A stretch of 64,000 nucleotides of DNA from a virus. A program made the position numbers and the translations under genes. Shown here in pieces: positions 57,710-64,000 of this stretch. Each line of letters begins with the position of its first letter. Position 1 is the first letter of the stretch. The notes beneath the pieces are model-generated. The model saw only the letters and a program-made list of their open reading frames with translations, was not told the origin of the DNA and ran no database searches. The stretch is from the IMG/VR virus record IMGVR_UViG_3300028883_000005, positions 18,576 through 82,575 of that record; one strand, 5' to 3'.

Positions 57710-59065
57710 TTATGGAGCTGTGGTCGTAGAGGTGGTGCTGGTTGTCGTGGTGCTGGTTGTTGTAGTGGTACTGGTGGCGGACTCACCGGTGGTCGCCGTG
57801 ACATCGATGGTATAAATAGCATCCGTATGATAAAGGACAGGAAGCCCCTTATCTTGGACTCTAACGTAGATGCCTTCAGGGTCCCACACCTCTTTCTTGT
57901 CCACATACATGCCGTAATGACGGCCGAGGCCAAAAGGAGCCTGCATATATCTGGCAATTGGCTTTCCGTCTACTTTGTCCGTAAACATCACGAACTTGTC
58001 GTCCGGCATAAAGTACCTGGTCATGGACACATAATCTTCACCTGCCTGATAGCTGCTGGTGAATGGGTACTCGATCTGAATACGATCGTTTGCCTTGTCC
58101 ACAGAGAGGACTATACGCTCTTCAAAAGAGCCGTCCGTCTGATCCACGATTTTGATCGTAGAGTAAGCCTCAAAATCGCTGGCATCATTCACTGTGAGCC
58201 AGGTGGTGCTTCCGGCGGTGACCGCCGCGGTCAGCCAAGCTTTGACCTCATACATCTCATCGTATACGATGATTTCGTCGATGTCAAAAAGCTGGCCCAG
58301 GGTTCTGGCATTAACCAACGCCAAAGGATCTACCCCAGAACTACCAAATAGACTGCCATCACCGAAACGATCGCGGTACAGAAGTGCCTGCAGGGTGGTG
58401 TCTTTGCCAATCATATCCAAAACCTTGCTGTTACACATGGCCTTGGTAACATGGCTACCCACCGCCTCCGAGATTTTGCGCTTTCCGGTTTTGATATCTC
58501 CGAGGATGTCTTTGCTTCCGCCCGTATCCCAGTAATAGGCAGAGGCAAGACTCACCTTATGGGTGGACGGAATACCGTAATCCAGAGTGAACTTGACGCC
58601 GCCTTTCAGCTGGTAAGTCAAGGACCCCGTAAACAGCATTTGACAGAACATCCACTCTTTCCGGCGATTGGCACGATTGGAAATGTCGGACATGGCATCC
58701 GAAAGGATATCCATCGCTGTGTGGTGCGAGGCGTCTGTTCCGGGCTTACGGAGATTATTCAGGAACTCCTCATCGAAGTACCTTTTCTCCTTCCAGTAAG
58801 CCGCCTCGGCTGTGTGCTCAGCGATGCCATACCCTGCGGACAGTGGTGCTGGATGGCCAGGAGGAACGAACGGTGTCATTCCACGGCCGCCGCGTTGGCT
58901 TTCCCACTTGATAGATGAAGAATCCGCGTTCCTTTTAGGAAAGAGATTAGACATCACCAAATTCGGCGGTGCTTTGAAGGTTTCCACAAACTCCTGAAGA
59001 ACCTCCAACCTTAGGGCAGGAATGTCCGATTGTCCTCGAGACATTTTGTATTTTGATCGATTCAT
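57710..59065 (-). CDS. Major capsid protein, lambda gpE-like, with Thr-rich tail
   Basis: The 451-aa protein resembles the lambda gpE family of HK97-fold capsid proteins: an N-terminal LRLEVLQEFVETFKAPPNLV, a Trp-rich E-loop region, and the FGLGRHYGMYVDKKEVWDPEG-type C-terminal segment. The final 20 residues (57713-57772) are Thr/Ser-rich and end TTTAP, absent from lambda gpE. Codons are GC-rich, as expected for the most abundant protein. GGGAGGTG precedes ATG 59065. The gpD-like gene lies upstream. Confidence 0.82.
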   Translation of the reverse strand: MNRSKYKMSRGQSDIPALRLEVLQEFVETFKAPPNLVMSNLFPKRNADSSSIKWESQRGGRGMTPFVPPGHPAPLSAGYGIAEHTAEAAYWKEKRYFDEEFLNNLRKPGTDASHHTAMDILSDAMSDISNRANRRKEWMFCQMLFTGSLTYQLKGGVKFTLDYGIPSTHKVSLASAYYWDTGGSKDILGDIKTGKRKISEAVGSHVTKAMCNSKVLDMIGKDTTLQALLYRDRFGDGSLFGSSGVDPLALVNARTLGQLFDIDEIIVYDEMYEVKAWLTAAVTAGSTTWLTVNDASDFEAYSTIKIVDQTDGSFEERIVLSVDKANDRIQIEYPFTSSYQAGEDYVSMTRYFMPDDKFVMFTDKVDGKPIARYMQAPFGLGRHYGMYVDKKEVWDPEGIYVRVQDKGLPVLYHTDAIYTIDVTATTGESATSTTTTTSTTTTSTTSTTTAP

Positions 59066-59093
59066 AGAGTATTCACCTCCCTTCTAATGGATT

Positions 59094-59774
59094 TTAACGG
59101 ATATACAGGAACTGACCGAAGGAGGCAGCCGACAGATCTGTCTTGGCGGCGCTGTCCATGTTCCGAAGAACCCCTTCGTGGACGACACAATTGCCCAGGA
59201 CCAATGTAGCGATGGCCCCCTTAGCATTTGCCCCAACCCCTGTATTCACAGATTTTTCAAGGATGCCCACTGCATCCGAGTAGTTGTTGGTGTTGTCACC
59301 AGCCTCCACACAAACATAGGCGAACCTAGCGGTTGTGAAAGCAGTTCCACCGATACTGGCGGTGAAAGTGATCTTGGCCATGTGAGGATAAGTACTCCTA
59401 TCGATGGCGGTGATTGCCCCCAGATTTTCGGCGGAGGTTGTATCATCGTTGATGATCAGGTCGTCACCGACCACAAACTTGTAACTATCGTTCATTGTAA
59501 CATACACATACTTGTCTGTGGTTCCGGAGTTGGCGACCAGATAGGCCCTGCCAGGATGATCCTCAGCGCCGGTAAACGATGTAGGGTTATAAGGAACCAA
59601 AGTTCCTACCCCGCCGCCGGCGGATTCATTCAAAGCCAAGACCTGCCCCATCTTAAGAAGTCCATAACCTGCTTGGATTGTCACAGGTACCTTGAGAGCT
59701 GCCATAGGGTCACTATGGTACATAGCTCTAAGATCTTCCTGAACCCCTCGGATAATGTTAGGAATATCTTGCAT
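59094..59774 (-). CDS. Head decoration protein, gpD-like
   Basis: The 226-aa protein is between scaffold and capsid genes, where lambda gpD lies. It is beta-rich with GYGLLKMGQVLALNESAGG and IATLVLGNCVVHEGVL, matching the head decoration/DUF2190-like pattern. It would stabilise the expanded capsid. AAGGAGGTG precedes its ATG. Codon use is GC-rich. Confidence 0.72.
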   Translation of the reverse strand: MQDIPNIIRGVQEDLRAMYHSDPMAALKVPVTIQAGYGLLKMGQVLALNESAGGGVGTLVPYNPTSFTGAEDHPGRAYLVANSGTTDKYVYVTMNDSYKFVVGDDLIINDDTTSAENLGAITAIDRSTYPHMAKITFTASIGGTAFTTARFAYVCVEAGDNTNNYSDAVGILEKSVNTGVGANAKGAIATLVLGNCVVHEGVLRNMDSAAKTDLSAASFGQFLYIR

Positions 59775-59839
59775 TAAAAATCACCTCCTTATTATAGATT
59801 TGTCTCTTTAACTAAAACTACTTGTCTCGTTTCCGGCGG

Positions 59840-60367
59840 CTATTTAGCTGTCTGGCCGGCGCGGCTCAGCATGTCGGATACTACCGACTTATTCTCTTCA
59901 GAGAGCTGGTCAGATCCTTCACCTGCTTCATCTCCTGAAGAAGAAAACCCTCGAACATCGGTGGGGGCCATTCTGCTTTCCCAGTCTGCAATCTCATCTT
60001 GGACAGCCTTGGAGAAAGCCTCTTCATCCAGTCTATCCTCTTTCACAAACTTGCTGTGGTTGATTTGATTGCGAACCTTAGACTCCAGCCTAGGCTCCAC
60101 ATCGCTGTCCGCAAAGATTTCGGCGAACAACTTGTCTGCCCGACTTTTCATTGCTTCCTCACGAGACAGGGTAAGCTCCTTCTCCATTTTCGCTGTTCTC
60201 TCTTCCGTTTCGGAGAACTTGGAATTCATGGAGTCGATCTGCTCTTGGAAGCTTTTCCTCTCGTCTGAAAACTGAGATTCGGCCTCCTGCCGTCCTAGTG
60301 ATTTGCCCTCCTCAATTACTTGAGAGAACAAGTCGGGGTGCTTGGTTTTGAATTCCTTAAGATCCAT
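59840..60367 (-). CDS. Internal-start scaffold protein
   Basis: Within the protease gene an ATG at 60367 is preceded by GGAAGGAGGTG with optimal spacing. Translation from it gives 175 aa of acidic coiled-coil scaffold, starting MDLKEFKTKHPDLFSQVIEE. Such a strong site inside a gene is unlikely by chance and parallels lambda Nu3 and Mu Z. It would provide excess scaffold over protease. Confidence 0.78.
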   Translation of the reverse strand: MDLKEFKTKHPDLFSQVIEEGKSLGRQEAESQFSDERKSFQEQIDSMNSKFSETEERTAKMEKELTLSREEAMKSRADKLFAEIFADSDVEPRLESKVRNQINHSKFVKEDRLDEEAFSKAVQDEIADWESRMAPTDVRGFSSSGDEAGEGSDQLSEENKSVVSDMLSRAGQTAK

Positions 60368-61006
60368 GATGTTTTCACCTCCTTCCGAGTTTTTGTTAGT
60401 ATCTCCCTCTTCATCTAAAGTAAGAGTCTCCTCACCTCCTTCCTCAAGATAGTCTACCTCTTCCTCTTCATCCCTGGAAAAAGCAGACGATTTGGTTTTG
60501 CTGTCCCACCCAAAAACACATACAGAGGATTCTTTGTACTCCCACTCCCTCCATACCGTTCCTGGGCCTTTGACTTTGTGGCCGTTGACCACAACCTCTT
60601 CATCTTCCCCAAACCTCTGTATCTTGGAAGGTTTTCCATACAAACTTGCCTGATAAGGAAACCCCTCTTTGCTCAATTTACGGAATTCCTGACTATGAGG
60701 TGTGTCTACAAAACCAGACTTTTCAGGGTCCAGTTGAATTCCACCATCCGCAGTAACGATTGGTTTCTGATGGAACCCTACCTTTCGATCAGTTTCATGA
60801 TTTTCCAGAATGGGATAAACCTTTTGGCGGAACTTAACACCTTCGAGGTCCATTATGAGGTTGTCCCACCACCAGTGATTCTCAATCACTCCGCCTGTGT
60901 ATACTGTCATCTGGATCCTCTCTTTGCCGTCATCTGCGGCAAAGGCACAGGCTGTCTGGCCGGCTCCTACAAAACGAAGTGCTCCTTTCGGTATCTTATT
61001 CGCCAT
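59840..61006 (-). CDS. Prohead protease with C-terminal scaffold domain
   Basis: The 388-aa protein joins an N-terminal protease-like domain (about 1-175: ILENHETDRKVGF, PHSQEFRKLSKEGFPYQASL) to an acidic linker and a helical scaffold (about 214-388). The N-terminal part resembles Mu gpI-type prohead proteases, where a scaffold is made from an internal start, as in lambda C/Nu3. ATG 61006 has GGAAGAG; it overlaps the portal gene by 11 bases. Catalytic residues cannot be fixed by eye. Confidence 0.65.
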   Translation of the reverse strand: MANKIPKGALRFVGAGQTACAFAADDGKERIQMTVYTGGVIENHWWWDNLIMDLEGVKFRQKVYPILENHETDRKVGFHQKPIVTADGGIQLDPEKSGFVDTPHSQEFRKLSKEGFPYQASLYGKPSKIQRFGEDEEVVVNGHKVKGPGTVWREWEYKESSVCVFGWDSKTKSSAFSRDEEEEVDYLEEGGEETLTLDEEGDTNKNSEGGENIMDLKEFKTKHPDLFSQVIEEGKSLGRQEAESQFSDERKSFQEQIDSMNSKFSETEERTAKMEKELTLSREEAMKSRADKLFAEIFADSDVEPRLESKVRNQINHSKFVKEDRLDEEAFSKAVQDEIADWESRMAPTDVRGFSSSGDEAGEGSDQLSEENKSVVSDMLSRAGQTAK

Positions 61007-62621
61007 CTTTCTCTTCCTTTTTGTTTGATTTAGCAGGCTCTGCTTCTGCCTTCTCCTGCTTAGACTCTGCATCCATAGTATATACTAACTTAGGATACTT
61101 TTTCCTCTCTGTTTCCCTCTGGAGTCTTCCTCTACCATAGTTACTAAATCCCATTCTATTAGCAACTTCACTATTAGGAACACCCAAAGTCTCTGTGAGA
61201 GGCCCATGCTTTACACCGATCATTCCCTTAGCTCTAGATTCGTAATCTATATTTTCAGAGGTTGGGAAGGATATATCTATTAAAAACTCCGGCTTCCTAG
61301 GTATTTTCTTAAATACAGGTGTGTGATTATACTCTATTTCTCCATTCTCACCTTTTTTCTCTACAGATGTGAAATCCACACACTCTTCCACAGGGATTGT
61401 AGCTGGGAAAGATCCCACTTTATTTTTAAGGAGGAAAACAGATCCCCAAAAATCAAACTGGAGGAAGTTTTTGAACCAGGCAATTTCATCAGAGGTTCTA
61501 TCACTCATAGGACCTCTCGAAGCTTTTATGGAGGCATAAGGAGAGGTGCTCTTTCCTGTCATTACACCTTCCTCTTCATTTAGCCCGCTACCCACCATCT
61601 TTAAAATGTCTGTGTCTTGCTCGTTTAGCGTAGGTAGAGAAGGACTTTTAGCCTCCATAGTAATGCCATTTGGAAGAACCATAGAACCACCAGGTGTCTT
61701 CTTGGCCATAATACCTGTTTTTCTACGATCCTCATCTGAAAGAGAAAGCCAAAGCTTAAATGCCGCAGGATCTTCTATTGTAAATACCCAGAGATAGGAC
61801 CCTGCACTTCTCTTATGGTCTATCTCGTAGTTTTTCAGTTGCTCATATAGATTAGCCCATCTTAAAACGGTTCTTAGATAGGAGATCACCCTCCTCTCAA
61901 TAAGGCCACGGTCCCATCCTACCACAAAACGGTAGTAACCGTTTAATTTTTGGTATACCTTCTTTCTGGATTTACAAACGGCTTGAGCCTTAACTAAAAA
62001 ATCGTCGTGTTTCCTAGCATCTGCTACTAGAGAAGGGTTATGAGCAATATAAATGGAAGGTATTTGATAAGAAAATCCTCTACCTATAGGATTTTCTCCT
62101 TTAATATTATAAAATAGGGGCATGGTCTTTTTTGTAGAATGATAAATAATACCTACATCATCCTTACCCCCTCCCACATCATCTGGGTCTAAAAAATCTA
62201 TTTCTACGAAACCTTTCTCATGAATCGTGAATATTAAAAAGAGTTCACCTTCAATCTTTTCCCTGGCAACATATTTAGGCATGAAATTATAAAGGCGATT
62301 GCGATAATCAAACCAAGTTTCGTCCAACACCTCTTGGACTGTAAACACAGGGCTGCTGCATCCAAATCCTAAACCAGTGAGCCTTCCTTGAAGTCCGCGA
62401 ATAGCTGTGTTGATTTGAGGGTTATTATCGAACTTATTCCAGCACTCGTCTCTAATCTCAGATGCAGACATGGACTTGTAGGGCCGTTTCTGCTCAAAAC
62501 CGTCAGGATCCGAGTAGTCATTATCAGAACCAGGATCGTGCTGCCAGGGAATAGAAAAGGTTAGCCCTTTAAGGACTTCCGGTGGGACATTCTCTAAAGC
62601 TTTTAGAATTTCATTGTCCAT
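60996..62621 (-). CDS. Portal protein
   Basis: The 541-aa protein lies between terminase and protease genes. It has the portal-like order of an N-terminal alpha/beta part (INTAIRGLQGRLTGLGFG), a long helical crown region and LNEEEGVMTGKSTSPYASIKASRG near the DNA-facing part. It forms the 12-mer through which DNA enters. ATG 62621 is three bases after a TTG; the ribosome-binding site is weak. A perfect palindrome lies 15 bases upstream of its start. Confidence 0.75.
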   Translation of the reverse strand: MDNEILKALENVPPEVLKGLTFSIPWQHDPGSDNDYSDPDGFEQKRPYKSMSASEIRDECWNKFDNNPQINTAIRGLQGRLTGLGFGCSSPVFTVQEVLDETWFDYRNRLYNFMPKYVAREKIEGELFLIFTIHEKGFVEIDFLDPDDVGGGKDDVGIIYHSTKKTMPLFYNIKGENPIGRGFSYQIPSIYIAHNPSLVADARKHDDFLVKAQAVCKSRKKVYQKLNGYYRFVVGWDRGLIERRVISYLRTVLRWANLYEQLKNYEIDHKRSAGSYLWVFTIEDPAAFKLWLSLSDEDRRKTGIMAKKTPGGSMVLPNGITMEAKSPSLPTLNEQDTDILKMVGSGLNEEEGVMTGKSTSPYASIKASRGPMSDRTSDEIAWFKNFLQFDFWGSVFLLKNKVGSFPATIPVEECVDFTSVEKKGENGEIEYNHTPVFKKIPRKPEFLIDISFPTSENIDYESRAKGMIGVKHGPLTETLGVPNSEVANRMGFSNYGRGRLQRETERKKYPKLVYTMDAESKQEKAEAEPAKSNKKEEKDGE

Positions 62622-62635
62622 CAATACGCTCTTTA

Positions 62636-62658
62636 GTAGGATATAATGTATATCCTAC
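62636..62658. promoter_or_regulatory. Perfect palindrome between terminase and portal genes
   Basis: GTAGGATATA (62636-62645), ATG, TATATCCTAC (62649-62658) is a perfect 10-bp inverted repeat with a 3-base centre. It sits 15 bases upstream of the portal ATG on the - strand. A TTGACA lies farther upstream on that strand, so the palindrome could be an operator over a promoter or an mRNA hairpin. Confidence 0.65.
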
Positions 62659-62709
62659 CAAATAGCACGGGCGGTGGTGGTATGTCAATAATTAAATTTG
62701 AAAACCGTT

Positions 62710-64000
62710 TTAAATATGTTGGCGGGCGGATGAAGGGTAAAAAATACCGAATTTATCTAAGGATTTTTTTCTTTCTCTGAAATGCTCTGGAGCAAGCTCT
62801 CTTCCTCCATACATACACCATCCTAAACTGAAAATGCTATCATCCTGAATTCCATGCTTTTCGTCTTTATGCGGACTACCAAACCATCGTTTAGTAGTAT
62901 CATGATAAAATACGCCCATTTCTTCTCTGATAATATCTGGGCCTGAAGTACCTGGTATAGTAGCTCTAGGCTTTTTTAGCCTACCTTCTCTAGATACTAA
63001 AAATAATTCCTTAAAACAGTCCCTCTGCCTGTCATAGCCTGGAGATACAAACTCATACTTTATTTTATTATCGTCTAAAAATTTATTCAAATTACCACTT
63101 CCGTATCTCTCCCCACAAAAACTATCTAAACCTTCGTACTCTGCATGGGCTCTAGATAAAACTCCTTTAACAGTGTCGATACTTGCATCTTCAATATGGA
63201 CCACACCTATTAAAAAATAAACATATTTGAGCGTAGCTCTATCTATACCTAAATATCCCAGGTCATATTTGCTATTAGGAAGCCCCTTAGCTACAAAAGT
63301 TAGAATAGTTTTAGCTTTTTTATAGATGGCCATCGGATCTGATTGATCTAATCCAGCTAAAATAGCGAAATCTGACCTGATTAGGTCACTTAACCTAGAG
63401 ATGACGTCCAAAGATGCAAATTCCACCGCACCAAAAGCATTTTTAAGTGTATAAACCGAGTCAACAGGGGCTAATTTTGCCTCGATTGCCGTAACTTGAT
63501 GCAAAAAATCTGCGGAATCTTGCTTAAATCCTATACCAGTATCTGCCTCAGCTAAGTCTAATAATCTATACTTTTCAGCCAGATTAAAAGATATTGACCC
63601 GTGATCCAATAATTTTTCTTCACAAGAGATTATTTCGGTTTCATCTAAAATTTCTCTGGTGAATGGCTTAACAGAGCCTGAATCCCATGAATTTTTAAAA
63701 TATCTCTCAAAATCCTCCTGCAAAAACTTCCTTTTGTATCCATCTAATTGGATCTGAGTCATATGAGGATTCCAATAATCTTCTTGCCTGGCCTCCCTGC
63801 TTTGTCTATGACTAAAAAATACCTGAGGTAGCTCCCCTTCTTTCCACCCCTCATATTGCTGGAATAGAATATGACTTCTATCAGATACGGTAGAGTCTAT
63901 TAGACCGAAAGCATTAGGTATATTTCTAATGGAACCGTCGAGCTGAGTGAAAAACTTAGGGTTTTTCATATCAAAAATTTCAGAGAAGGAATAATTCGAA
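62710..64000 (-). CDS. Terminase large subunit, C-terminal part (5' end outside window)
   Basis: The - strand frame stays open to the window edge, so the start and the ATPase domain are outside. The visible 430 or so residues would carry the RNase H-like nuclease that cuts concatemers during packaging; LGYLGIDRATLKYVYFLIGVVHIEDA fits its first strands with Asp residues, and KHGIQDDSIFSLGW the last acidic pair. Position next to portal supports the call. The ATPase motifs cannot be checked here. Confidence 0.6.
   Translation of the reverse strand, partial: SNYSFSEIFDMKNPKFFTQLDGSIRNIPNAFGLIDSTVSDRSHILFQQYEGWKEGELPQVFFSHRQSREARQEDYWNPHMTQIQLDGYKRKFLQEDFERYFKNSWDSGSVKPFTREILDETEIISCEEKLLDHGSISFNLAEKYRLLDLAEADTGIGFKQDSADFLHQVTAIEAKLAPVDSVYTLKNAFGAVEFASLDVISRLSDLIRSDFAILAGLDQSDPMAIYKKAKTILTFVAKGLPNSKYDLGYLGIDRATLKYVYFLIGVVHIEDASIDTVKGVLSRAHAEYEGLDSFCGERYGSGNLNKFLDDNKIKYEFVSPGYDRQRDCFKELFLVSREGRLKKPRATIPGTSGPDIIREEMGVFYHDTTKRWFGSPHKDEKHGIQDDSIFSLGWCMYGGRELAPEHFRERKKSLDKFGIFYPSSARQHI

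Noticed and set aside
1-64000. tRNA genes, CRISPR arrays, insertion sequences, integrase or attachment site
   Set aside because: None was recognised: no T-arm consensus in a cloverleaf, no regularly spaced direct repeats, and no transposase or integrase protein. Absence by eye is not proof.

Overview
The window reads as 64 kb of a large tailed double-stranded DNA bacteriophage. It carries a self-contained replication and recombination set on the + strand (about 1-29.7 kb) and glycan, lysis, tail and head genes on the - strand (about 29.7-64 kb). The two blocks converge and overlap by 17 bases at 29686-29702. Head and tail genes are lambda-like: terminase, portal, protease with nested scaffold, gpD-like and gpE-like proteins, a frameshifted tail chaperone, a tape measure, and gpK- and gpJ-like tip proteins. 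No sheath or contractile baseplate gene is visible, so a siphovirus is the best inference. The host is probably Gram-negative (Sec signal peptides, an Rmf-like protein, a DUF551 protein), but its genus cannot be read from the sequence. Both ends cut genes: a DnaB-like helicase on the left and the large terminase on the right.

Region 1-8.5 kb holds a 7-deazaguanine DNA-modification pathway: QueD, QueE, FolE, a Cys-less second QueD-like protein, a B12-type radical SAM enzyme, a GT-B glycosyltransferase and a phage-type DpdA transglycosylase. No QueC is present in the window. A cassette of small unrelated genes (5.9-7.4 kb), three of them with the same 13-base leader, is inserted before dpdA.

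Region 8.5-29.7 kb holds a beta clamp, a uracil-DNA-glycosylase/PolA fusion polymerase, a DnaQ exonuclease, a clamp loader, a gp32-like SSB, a RecA-like recombinase, a FEN/RNase H nuclease, PD-(D/E)XK-like proteins, an ATP-dependent ligase, an SbcD/Mre11 nuclease and an SbcC/Rad50 ATPase split into separate genes. Accessory genes include a NADAR protein, a DUF4326 fusion, an Rmf-like protein and four paralogous short proteins beginning MKVFLAG-like. Four intergenic sites share TATC, exactly 21 bases, then GYTAYATT, and look like phage promoters. A 65-nt three-way-junction RNA candidate lies between ssb and recA.

Region 29.7-35.8 kb is a tightly overlapped glycan operon: five glycosyltransferases, a methyltransferase and a sulfotransferase, punctuated by two copies of an approximately 80-bp repeat whose third copy lies at 11.2 kb. 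Region 35.9-38.0 kb is the probable lysis cassette, partly of higher GC. Region 38.1-43.2 kb encodes four consecutive proteins with Sec-like signal peptides, including a long tail-fibre-like protein, which is unexpected for virion parts. Region 43.2-62.6 kb holds tail and head genes. The major capsid, major tail and a head-tail joining protein all end in the same Thr/Ser-rich tail closing with TTTAP, a natural candidate substrate for the glycan operon.
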